Of a stretch of 64,000 nucleotides of DNA, positions 44,501-56,500 are shown piece by piece. Source of the stretch: Costus lasius. Taxonomy: Eukaryota > Streptophyta > Magnoliopsida > Zingiberales > Costaceae. Positions within the stretch are counted from its first letter, which is position 1. Each line of letters opens with the position of its first letter. The translations under genes were made by a program, and so were the position numbers. The stretch covers positions 4,898,001-4,962,000 of the forward strand of contig JANVAS020000222.1 in NCBI GenBank assembly GCA_027563935.2, in the 5' to 3' direction. Below the pieces are notes generated by a model. It did no database searches. It saw only the letters and a program-made list of their open reading frames with translations, and was not told the DNA's origin.

Positions 44501-47500
44501 CATCCAGCATGTCATTGACCTTGTCCCCGGTGCGTCTTTGCCCAACCTGCCCCATCACCGTCTTAACCCGACCGCGCATACGGAGTTCAAACGCCAAGTG
44601 GATGACCTTCTTGCTAAAGGTTTCATCCGAGAGAGCCTCAGCCCTTGCGCCGTGCCGGCCCTTCTCACCCCTAAGAAGGACGGGTCGTGGCGGATGTGTA
44701 TTGATTGCCGTGCAATCAACCGCATCACGGTTAAGTACCGGTTTCCCATCCCGCGCCTCGATGACATGCTTGACCTTATCTCGGGCGCTTGCTGGTATAG
44801 CAAGTTGGACTTGCGGAGTGGCTATCATCAAGTCCGCATCTGTGAAGGTGACGAGTGGAAGACGGCTTTTAAGACAAAGGACGGCCTCTACGAGTGGTTG
44901 GTTATGCCCTTCGGGCTTACCAACGCACCTTCTACGTTTATGCGTCTCATGAGCTAGGTCCTTCGCCCCTACATGGGCAAGTTCCTTTTCGTCTACTTTG
45001 ACGACATTCTCATCTATAGCCACACCCGCGCCAACCACTTAGAGCACCTACGCCTGACTTTTGACCTCCTGCGTAAGGAACGTCTGTTCCTTAACGCGAA
45101 GAAGTGTTCCTTCCTCGACTCTCAAGTTCCGTTCCTGTTTCATCGTTTCGGACCAAGGTCTCATGGATGACCCCGCGAAAATCGAGGCCATCCGCCGATG
45201 GCCGGAACCCGAGTCCGTCACCGAGGTCCGCAGCTTCCTTGGACTCTTTGACTTCTACCACCGTTTCATTAAGGGATTCAGCACCATCACGTCCCCTGTG
45301 ATGGCTTGCACCAAGAATGAGACCTTCTGTTGGACACCCGCGGCGAGCCGCGCGTTCTCGGCCCTTAAGGATATCATGACCTCTGCGCCCGTCCTTCGCC
45401 TCCCTGACTTTTCTAAAGTCTTTGAGGTTGCCTGTGACGCCTCCGGCACGGGCATTGGAGGTACCCTTAGCCAGGAGGGCCACCCAGTCGCCTTCTTCAG
45501 CGAGAAGCTGAATGATGCGCGGCAACGATACTCTACCTATGATAAGGAGTTTTACGCCATCGTGCAATCTCTTCGGCAGTGGCATCATTACCTCCTACAC
45601 AAGGAGTTCGTCCTTTTCAGTGATCACCAGGCCCTTTCTTTCCTCAACTCCCAGAAGAAGCTCGTCCCTCGCCACGCTAAGTGGGTTGAGTTTCTTCAGC
45701 AGTATACCTTCGTGATCACCCACAAGGCTGGGAAAGAGAACATAGTAGCCGATGCCCTTAGTCGAGTCCGCTCGCTCCTGTGTGTCCTATCCACATCTAT
45801 TCCGGCGATCGAGGCCGGAACAGCGCCCGGCGGCGTGCCCTGCTCGCCGCCCGCATCGACGCGAGAACAAAGAGAAGAGGAGTGCGCTGATCAACGGACC
45901 AAATCAGTCCAAATTCATCCAATGGCTAGATCAGTTCAAATGCGAGCAACGGCTGATATTGTTTCGGTCAGATCTGCTCCAATTTGATGCGTTTCAAGAT
46001 GATCCGGGTGTCGATCCCCACTAATCTGAACCAGATCTATCCATCCATGCCATCAGATCTCCGATCCGACATCCGGATCAGAAGATATCATCAATGCTTA
46101 AACGGACGGCCCACATTCAATGCGACATGAAGCTTCTCAAACACACTTGGTTGCTGGAATATTTCCAGTCAGATGTAATCTCTTTTTCAGCTTTTTGCAT
46201 AATGTTTATTAGCATATTTGTTGTAACCACCCCTCATGTGAGTGGTGTGGGTTTTCCCTCCCTTAGCTTATAAAAGGGAGCCTAGACCCTTACACGTCCG
46301 CGAGGGACTGCGAGGGGTCCTGTAACTCCGGAGTAGTGGTCGGTGCCTCGACTCCGCGTAGCGTGTGGAAGTAGAGTGAGGTTCGCAGCAAGGTGTACGA
46401 TCCTTGGCCTCGGTCCCTCGTCTTCTTCGATTGTATTGGTTAGTTGTTTCATTTGAGTGTTATTTCCTAGTTGAATGCCTTGGTTGTTCTATTTTATCGT
46501 CCGTTGCTCACTTACGTATCCGAGTGCATTTAGTCCGCGTGTTTAGTCGCATGTTTTCCGATCGTTCGTACGCCCTCCTAGAGTCGGTCTAGGAGATCTC
46601 CCCATCCCGTAGCGTGGCGCTACACCACCGTGCCTGCAAGCACGGCCGTAACCGTCCGCCCCGACACCTTCACGCCCGCTCCTTCAGCCGTGACCGGATC
46701 GGCGACATCAGACCAGCCGGGACACGGCCAGGCCATGACCAAAGACACGGCCGTTACACGGTCGGGCAAACACGCGAAAGACAGCACGACCAGAAGCACG
46801 GCCATGACGCTGCCCGTGAAAGTCTCGGCCAACTTCGACGCTCCTGAGCACGGGCGTGCCTGCAAGCACGGCCAGGCCGTGCTCCCTTCTGTGGATTTTG
46901 ACCCCAAAAGCACGGCCAGAAGCATGGCCGTGACGCTGCCCGTGAAAGTCTCGGCCGACCTCGACGCCCCTGAACACGGCCGTGCCCCCAAGCACGGCCA
47001 GGCCGTGACTGCAGCCGTGAAATCTGACCCGACCATGACACTGCCCGTGAAGTTCTTGGCCAGCAACCCAGACACCGAACACAGCCGTGATGCCAAGCAC
47101 GGCCAGGCCGTGCTCAGCCCCAGAAAGTGGAAAGAGACTGTTCCTCTCCCCGTTCGACGTTCGCAACGCTCCTCGCACCCTCCGGACCGGTTTGTCAGTG
47201 CGACGAGCCCCTCTACTGCCACGATGTGCCCTGTTCGCTCCCTCCACATGGCCTCGCCCGCATCGACAACGTCTCTCCACCCCCACAACATCACGCCAAG
47301 GATACAAGGACCACACCAGGACCCCACAACGGATTGCTACAACAATCGGATCCTCAATTCGGCCCAAGAGACTGCTACAAATGTCCAGAATCAGCCCACG
47401 ATCAGCTGTTTCTGTTGCTTCGTCGTGGCCTGTTCGGAGATGGTGTAGCCCACCTACGACGGCCCATTCAGCGGCCCACGCGCCGAGTCACGCGCGCCCT

Positions 47501-50500
47501 CACTTGGCATATTCGCTGCAGTAGTTAGTTAGTTACTTTTGGTTGTTAGAGAGCATCTTGACTCTCTTTTAGGAAGTTAAAGTGTGTTGTCTTGTTCCCT
47601 AACTACTCTCATGTGAGTGTCATGTGCTTCCCCTCCCTCTTGTTCTATAAAAGAGGGCTGAGGGTCTTGTGTGTTTTCAGTTTTTTGGTGGTAGTTTGCG
47701 TCTTCTCTTGCAAGGCCTTAGGTCCAGCAAAACTCCGAGGAGCTCGCCTAGAGTTCCCTCGCCTCCTCTTTGTACGCTTCTTTTCAGTTTTCAATCAAAA
47801 CACCCGGCGAACCCTGCTTGGGCACTGGGTTCTTTACATTTTCATTCCGTTGCAATTGCGTCTTGGCGAGCTAGGGTTACCGGCTACCGTAGCATCGTGA
47901 AGGATCCGTGCGCTTAAACGTGTAACAGAAAATTGGCCCCACGATCGAGGTGAGTGATTTCCATTAGTACACCGATCTGTGGTTTCTCTCCGCGCTGAGT
48001 GTTGCTCAAGTCATATCTATTGTGTTTTCATCGGTTTTCTCCGCAGGTTTTCACCGTTCGTCGCGTTTCTCTTCCCTCGCCTCAAGACCCACTCACGGTT
48101 TTCAGCATCATAGTTCCCCCACTATAGAGTACTGACTTAAGGAAACCTTTCCTATCATTCCGCTGCGTCAATAAGTAAAGTTTTCACAAAGTGTCTTGAG
48201 ATACTATCACATTGCCACATAACGGGGAACTAGGGCCTTTTAGAAGGTAGATCAGCTAAATTATGAATGTCTTATTATACATTTGGAACATTAATGCAAA
48301 AAAAGGATAGTTATTAGGTGAAATGGATCAACAAGATACTAAGTGGATGATTCTATTTGAACTATGCTTACATTCCTGTTTGTTGCTGGTAAAATATATT
48401 AGTAAGGAGAGTAGGAGACACCTAGTGGAGTACTCAGTTATACACAACATTCATGATGGGACATAGAAAAGATTTTGGATGGATCATTGGCACCCTAAAG
48501 GACTAATATATGAGCTAGTGGAAGGCGTTGCATTTGGAAACATGCTAAGTAGAGAATCACTATTTATCAAGTTTTAGTGAAGATATACGCCTAAAGTCAA
48601 TATCCCTCTTCTTAGTATATTAATTTGTCTAGAATAGTTCTATCAACAAGAAGATAGAGGAAGAAAAGGTATGGTGGGTGCACAAAACATCTTAGTTCTC
48701 ATTGAAGTTAGCTTATGAGAATATCTAACCAAAAAGGAATATGGTGAACTAGGTATACATAGAATGAGATGAGGCATGTGCTATATTATCATTTGGCCAC
48801 TTTTCGAGGCAGCCTACCTAAGTTAGACATTCCAAGTGTCAAATATGTGGGGAGGATAAAGAAAGAACTAATATTTAATCTTTATGTACAAATTTTCAAC
48901 TAAGGTTTAAGTTTTATCATATCCTACTCCCACTCAAATTATCCTTGAGAAGGGTGTGGTCTTCTACAACTACATGGGTAATATAGGTGACAATGGTAGG
49001 AGATATTTATTGTCATGATAAAAGAAACTATTATCAAAGGCAATTATGTACCATTTATGGCAGAAAGGTGAAAATGAGAATTTTTTTAAAAAAAATTCAC
49101 ACCTAATTCTAGTGCATGATGCAATGATATCAAATGTATTACGGCGAGAAAGATTACAACCAAAGGATTTTAAGGGAAATTTCTAGCCAGAATTTTTTTT
49201 TTTCATAAAATAGCGTGAGATAATAAGGTATACTTGATTGTAATTTACACCACTTCTATGCAAATTATAGATCTTTTGATGGGAGAAAGCCCATGGAGCT
49301 AGGGGTGTTCATGGCTCAATTAATGGTACCGTGAACCCTTTTTAGTCCTGAAAAATTTGTTCATGGCTCGATAAACCACTGGTTTCAATTAACCTTATTA
49401 GTGGTTATGTTTTTCCCTTAACGGGTTTGGACCTTATCGGATTTGGGTTATTCCCAACCTTCTTATATTCCTATGTACCTGTTGAACTCTAGAGATTAAT
49501 TGATTAAGCTTTCTTGTTGTTCTCTTCAACTAACCTGAATCTTTATATATTATATAATTCCTAACTAATCATAGTTAAACCACACTTTCCCTTTTTGCAA
49601 AAGTAACGCCAAACACATTGCCTCAAAAAAATAATCAACTAAATATAAAAGCTCACCACCCATGATATATCTAGAAGGGAAAATTGTTCAATGCAAGTAT
49701 GCCCGCATGCAAAAATTACCTGGACATGCTGAAGAAATTACGGGGAGACTTTGTCCTCCATGTTGTTGATACCGTGATACAAATTCATTACACAGCTCAA
49801 CGAGTGCCACATCTCGACTACAACTAGTATCATACACAGCTTTTGCTCCCAGAGATTTGAATAAAGTGGTTAGTTTCCTGAAAACCTGAAATAAAACAGA
49901 GTTCACATGTACCTATGGCAGATTCAAATGGAATAAAGTGGAGTAATTATTTAGGGTAGCTGCTGGCAGAATTTTATTCACACTGCTATAGTTGGCAAGA
50001 ATAGGAAGTTGTCTCCAACACATGGTTTGGTTTTCCTTTTTCTGTTTATCAATTTATTTTCTCCTTTGGTTCATTTTGAAAACCAAACCACATGTCTCAT
50101 AATAACTGTGTAATACAGCATTATCTGTGAGGCTGAAAAAGTCATTTTAGAGTTCTCTGTTCTCTCGTCAAGAATAGAAAACACTCAGACTATTATTTGA
50201 TAGAAACAAATTATAATCTTTTCAGAATTCTGAAACCCTATAAATCCAAGTATAATTCTGAGATTGAATAGTACGCCAAGCAGACACACCATGCAAAACC
50301 TCAGGCTTGGAAAGGTTCATATAGAAAATATGAATGAAGTGACGAATTTATATTGGTTCTGAAAAGACAGGAATTTTGTATTTCCAAAAAACATGCTTAC
50401 CCAGTAACTAGAGACATAAAACTACCATTTCTAGTTCAATTAGAAGCACAGTAATATTACAATTAGATGCTAAATTTTCTAAAATATAAAAAGTAGCACA

Positions 50501-53500
50501 CATTGCACGATTTACTACTATGATAACACCATCAATTCTTTTTATTATGATTATATTGCTATTCTCTCATAATCTTTTGCCACCATATATATCAGTATAT
50601 CACTACTAAGGTAATGTGTATTTTTATCAATGTAATTCAGCCTCTATATAAGTGACATATCATAACCAACTAACCATTTCATACGTAATAAAATATTTTA
50701 CCTTTACAATGTGTTTCTATTATCATTTTATTCAAGCTACAAGAGATGTCATGTAATCAATACATAAAATGCAATTCTCTATTTATTTTCAATCCAGCTT
50801 AGTATAAAGAAAAATTTGACTCTATGGAAGCCTACAACTCAATCTCTCCCATTTACTTTACTATTCAATGTCATCTCCATGCTTACTCGAACAATGCTAC
50901 ACCGGTTCAACAACTCTCTCAATGTCTTTGCTGCATCAACAATATCATTACCACTTCTATTGTAGTGGCATCATCTCCTCGCGCAATTGAATTATCTATA
51001 CTGCTTCCTCCAATAAACCCATGTTCTCTTTTTACAACAAGCCTTAGCTTTTTATAAAGACTACTCCAACTATGGACCATTCACTTTATTCTAAGACAAA
51101 GCCATGCAACCTCATCGCAGAAGTTACTTCTTGTTGCTTCCTCCTATTAACTCACGTTCTCTTTCTCTAGGAAGCTATAACTTTGATGCAGAGCAACCTA
51201 CACTGAAAGGACGGAAGAAACAAGCCTGAAAAAGCAGCCAAAAATGTCCCTGCAAGCCAAGCACGGCCAAGCCGTGCGCCCAGACACGGGCGTGATCGGC
51301 TCGGCAAACTTTGGCAACCCCGAGCACGGCCACGCACATGGACACGAGCAGGGCATGATCGGCTTGGCGACTTCTGGCGACCCTGAGCACGGCCAGGCCG
51401 TGTTCGTCTTGGCAAAAGATGAAAAAAACGGTGATCTCAGACGCGAACGAAACCACGGGCAAGCCGTGTTCGCGTCGGTGGAACCTGGCGACTCCAGTCA
51501 CGAGCGTGCACCTATTCACGAGCAGGCCGTGTTCGCACCAGCGAAACCTGGCGACTCCAATCACGGGCATTCCTCCGGACACGGGCAAGCCGTGCCCGCC
51601 TCGACAGATACCAGAACACCCGATCACGGCCGTGTTCACCAACACGGGCAGGCCGTGTTCGCCCCTGAAGACCTGATGAAACACCGACCCCATTTTGACG
51701 TACATCACCCTCCTTACCATGTTGTTCCACCTCATGATGATCCAAAGGAGCCTAACAAGGTAACAACCCGGCGATCCCAACGCCAAAGTAAGCCTCCGGA
51801 CCGTTTCATGGGCATCATCAGCCCCCTTTCCATCCACACCGAGGTGGTTCAGCCCAAGCACACTACGAACCGGCCCCCTGAGGGTCCAACCCCGAATGGG
51901 CCGCACAGTCATATCAGCAACACGACCCAAGAGCGGGCCGCAACGGTGGTAACACAGCCCACAACCTCCAAATTCTGCTGCTTCGTTGCGGTGTGCTCCG
52001 AGCGAGTCTAAACCGCTTCCGTACGAAGACGCGGGAGCGTACAACCAGCTTCAAGGAATATTAATTAGTAGTTTGTTATTTCTTGTCTTGTAGTTGCAGA
52101 TTGACCACTTTAGTGGCCTGCAAGGGTTGTTAGGTTGTTAAAGTAGGTTGTCTTTAGTAGCCTTGTCTTGCTCCCTCCCCTCTTGTCCTATAAAAGAGGA
52201 GGTTGAGGTAGCTTCTTAGCTAGCTCTCTTAGTGCATAGAGACCTCCTGGTGAGCTGAGAGCCTCCAGCGCGTGGAAGTCGAGCTGGCGTCTCGTCTTCG
52301 GAGTGTTTAGGTCGAGGACGTCTCCTCGGTTCCAAGTTGTTTCCACTTCCTATTTTATAAGAAGTAAATCTCACCCTTCCGGTGGGTTAGGTTCGTCTGT
52401 TTTCTCATTTTATTGTGTATTTATCCGCTGTGGTTTTTTTTCCTCCTTCTCCCACAGCCATCCATACGCCGGAGGCGTGGTCGGATCTCTTATTTCTTGG
52501 TGTGTTTCCAGCTCCATAGGCGTGCGAGCTGAATCCTACGCAACCGTAGTCCCTGGCACGTGCTGAGCTTAAAAACGTGCTAAGTGAGCGGCTAAAATCC
52601 AAGATGAAAAATCGCTACGAGGTTAGTGCATTACATTAAGTAGTTGGGTGCCGTTGTCTTACATTCGCATTTGTGTTGCCCCGATCGAACTCAACGCTGT
52701 TCTCACCGTGTTTTTATCGGCTTCCCCCTGCACTTTCCAGCGTGTTTTCACTTCCCTCGTCTCACGACCCTCTCTCATTTTCGCGAGAATTGTGTAAAAT
52801 CCTAGAGTACTGCATTAAGGACCCCCAACCTATTAGTCGCTTCATCAAACTTCCTACAAGAGACTACTTTTTATCATATTATGGCGCCATTCACTTCGCA
52901 AGCCCGTGTAACCTCCTCACTGCATAAGCTTCCTTTTGTTGCCCGTGACTCCTATAATTCTAGTGATTTAACTTTCACCTCTCCTTCCAATAACTTCATC
53001 CATTTCTTATAGATATTTTGATTGCAACCAATAAAACTTCTCTAGCTATGTGTAATACCTCTTTATTTCTTATGTATAAACCAATTTTCTTAATACCACA
53101 TCTAAACTAATGCAAATTTTCTTCTCTTAAAGGATATATAGAAGTCATAACGGATATTAATCAATAGGGCCACAAATACATCATAGCACTCCTACAAACT
53201 ATAACTTAACATTCCCTCATGCTTGCTAGACTATAAATGTCAAGCATGTGTGGCTTGTTATATAATTGGTAAAAAAAAGTATTGAATTAAGAACCTTGGT
53301 AAATATATTTTTGCTCATTGTTCTTCTAACTTCATGTAGAGAGTATAAATATACTTACTGATAGAACCTCAGCCCTCACCGGTGAGAAATTATGCAAAGC
53401 ATACCCTAATAAGAGAATAACAAAATACTTCGACACTCTACTCTAATCCCTATTTATAATGTTTCCCTACTTAGCAAACCGGATATAAACCCAGATCTGC

Positions 53501-56500
53501 TTTATTACATAGCTTACTAATAGTATTCGGCCCGTAACAATTATCCTCCTCTCAAACTATAGCCTTGTCCTCAAGGCTGTGTGGCTGTGTATTAAATGGT
53601 CTTTTCTCAAACTTTTCCTAGATCCCACTGCTTATAAGTTGAAATTGCTCTATGATCTCATTTATCAACAATATGTTTATTTACCGAAAAAAGTTTTTCC
53701 TCTCCCCAGCTTACATGCAAGCAATGCCAAGTCTTCCAATGTGTATTTGTAGCATTCTCAACCATTATCTCGTAAGACATTTTACTTATATTATCATATA
53801 GATCGCTTGGCCAGCCCAGAGTTAGATCATCCTCTTTGAAAAAATTAGTTACGCCTTCATCATCCCCTGTGGAGAGTTCACCACATTCAGTACTCACCAC
53901 ATTAATAGTTGAAAAAACCTTATCAACAATAAGAGTATATTCAATTACTTCTTGTTTGCTGACCTCCTTCTGTTTGTCGTCAAATTTCTTCTCTTCATAG
54001 TAGCTTTCATTAAGGTAGCTTTCATTAAGGACCGTGGTTGTAAAAAATTTACTAAATCATTGTATCATCTCTTGCTTTAACCCTTCCCAAGAAAGATTGA
54101 GAATTTGTCGTTTTAACACTCGAAACCAATCGTCTGCTTGCCCCTCCATACGAACAAATGCTATAGGAATTTTATAGTTGTCTGGCGTGCCTTTAACGTC
54201 GAAATAATGTTCAGCTTGTGTCATCCATCCTACTCAGTCAGTTCTATCAAATCCTTATAATTTCATGCGAATACAAATCTGCCATCTATCCTCCATATTA
54301 CTTTGGCTCTGTAATGTACTCTTTAGGACTTCGCTCGAGGTTGGATATATATGTCCATCAACAATCACATCCGCACCCTCTCGCATTTTTTTCTCCTTAA
54401 CTAACTCTCTCAGCATTGCTCTCATCTCATATAAAACATCAAGACGACGATTCATCTCTACATAACGTTGAACAGCCTCACTTCTCGTCATCTTCTCTTC
54501 TAACTCCTATCTTTTTTTTTTAATAATCTCTCTTTTTTTTCAACCCACCAATCTCTCTATTTTTTTTCCAACTCTAATCTACAAACGTCGCATGTTGTGC
54601 CACGTGTCCTTACTCTTCCTCCCCTAGGTTGTTGCAATGCCGCTGCTATAGTACCCACCATTACAGTAACTTGCTACAGTATCATGCTACAATAACTTGC
54701 TACAGTACCGTCGCCGCCGCAATCAGAAGCGTCACGCGTCGCTGGAAGATCCGTCCGCCAATCGTCACGGAAGATGTTGCTGCGTGCCGACGAACACGCT
54801 ATTGCTCCTTCGCATGTGTAGAACTCTTACGCTCTATGTTTTCTTTGTCAGTTAATCAATGATAATAGATCCGTCATTTAGATCTACTACCGATAACGGA
54901 ATATTTTTTGCCTTGTCCGTCACTGGACCACTGGTTCCCGGCGATCAATCTGGTAGGTCGGACCAATTGATAGAGAACCCCAGCCATCACCGGTGAGAAT
55001 TTATGCAAAGCATGCCCTAATAAGAAAATAACAAAATACTTCGACACTCTACTCTAACCCTTGACCCTTATTTATAATATTTTCCTACTTAGCGAACCGG
55101 TATAATATACCGACTCGGATCCGCTTTATTACATAACCTACTAATGGTATTGGGCCTGTAACACTTACTAGGTATAGCTCCTCAAACAAAATAACAACCA
55201 ATGGCTATATAGGCTTTGTTCAATGATGAAACACATTATTGTTACCCCATAGCATTGTTGGTAATATAAATTGATGATTGATTATCATACAATATAGCTA
55301 TTGGACTTGTGCAAGGAAGATTATATCGAGTAACAATCTTTTAAGCCAAAGCATTTCTCACATAGTACAACTTACACTATATTCAACTTTGCCACCACAT
55401 TTTGTTTCCTTACTCTTTCTGGTAACTAGGTTCCCACTAACATAAATATAACCTAGAAATGGGCTATGCACAGCACAACACTCCAAAGGAATAGTCTAGT
55501 TTCTTACATGGACTAACTAACTAACAGTAGTCACGCATAAGAAATGTTAGGTATGGTAAAAGTGAGGTATATCAAATTTTCCACCAATTGCCAATATTTG
55601 GTTGTATCTACATAATTAGATAAATAATTAGAACAATATTTTTACCAGAATAATAATAGGAGGATTAGTAGGCTTACACCTGAGTAACTCGCCTTCTCAA
55701 GTAAATTTAACCACATTTATTGTGAAAAGAAATATAAGTTGCTCTTTATGAGAAATTTTAATTCATAAAAAATACTTATGTTTTACAAGATCTTTAAGGC
55801 TAAAATGGGAATGCAAGTGTTTCTTTGTTTTAACAATTCCCCATATGTCATTGCCTCTTAATAGAATGTTCAGCTAGATAAACAGCAAAAACAATGATAG
55901 TAGTGCTTAAACTGTATGCAGTAAACAAAATTACTACTAAAACCCATCTGACATAATAATATAAGAGAATTTCTAAAATCATATTCTAGGACTTTGTTTA
56001 AGTCCATAAATTGTCTATTATATTTTGCATGCCAAAGCAACAACCTGAGAGTTGCTCTTTGTATACTTCTTCAAAAAGATCTCAGAAAGACATTTTTTTA
56101 TATTCATTTAATGAAGTTGACAATCAAGTTTACTACCTAGCCAAAAAGTAATTTGACAAAGTTCAACCAAGCAATAGGGGAAAAAGTATCAAAAAGTTAT
56201 CATAAGTTTGTGAAATCTCTCTACAAATAATCAAGCCTTATATTTGTCTAATCTCCAATATACCAGCATGATTATCTTTAATAGTATACACCTACTTACA
56301 TAAGATTGGGCAAACAACTAGGGGAGTAGAAACAAACATAAATGTGCCCTAGCATAGCCTCATGACAAGTTTTAAAAATAGAAATTGATAAAAGTGAGAA
56401 GAAAAGCACAATACTCAGAGTTTATTGATCATATGAAAAATGAGAAATGAGATGAGCAATGGTAGATTGTTTGATGAAGGGAATAGGCAAGTCTAAATAC

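Larger units (their letters stand above)
41016..48170 (+). mobile_element. Defective Ty3/gypsy element nested in NAR1 intron 4
   Basis: A 7.2-kb insertion bounded by ATAAG duplications and TG...CA ends. It has a 5' LTR (41016-42451), a primer site (TGGTATCAGAGG at 42456), broken gag-protease-RT-RNase H (42565 to about 45800), a fragment of a different but related LTR (about 45830-46636), and a 3' LTR whose left end does not match that of the 5' LTR. No integrase is visible. It lies antisense to NAR1. The most likely history is insertion of an element that was already chimeric, or later rearrangement inside it. It cannot move by its own proteins. Confidence 0.9.
51184..52847 (+). mobile_element. 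Solo gypsy LTR in NAR1 intron 3
   Basis: 1664 bp, TGATGCAG to CTTCATCA, flanked by AACTT duplications and with no internal region. Solo LTRs arise when the two LTRs of an element recombine. It shares with the 41-48 kb element the palindromic module array in U3, a C-terminal coding block, TATAAAAG (52189-52196) and the end (AGTACTGCATTAAGG versus AGTACTGACTTAAGG). It is diverged enough to be a separate family or subfamily. It lies antisense to NAR1. Confidence 0.88.
53359..55163 (-). mobile_element. Gag-only non-autonomous LTR element, 1.8 kb, in NAR1 intron 3
   Basis: Short LTRs at 53359-53539 (181 bp) and 54968-55163 (196 bp) start TGTTAC and end TATCA on the - strand. Perfect CTTAC duplications flank them (53354-53358 and 55164-55168). 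On the - strand a TGGTCCGACC primer site candidate follows the 5' LTR (54965 downward) and GAGAGGAGGATAA before the 3' LTR is a polypurine tract. The internal 1.4 kb encodes only a broken gypsy-type gag. It lies in the same direction as NAR1. Confidence 0.85.

Noticed and set aside
45230..45800. Independent RNase H gene
   Set aside because: It is the continuation of the gypsy pol remnant after a frame change, not a separate gene.
46620..47367. Two overlapping 219-235-codon - strand frames in the gypsy 3' LTR
   Set aside because: Mirror readings of the palindromic modules; antisense to the LTR promoter and without a distinct motif.
51175..52044. 289-codon open frame on the - strand over the solo LTR
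   Set aside because: The repeat modules are near-palindromic, so a long + frame automatically gives a long - frame reading HGLPV/HGLAV. It runs against the LTR transcription direction and extends past the LTR edge at 51184. It is kept only as a caution against over-reading the + frame.
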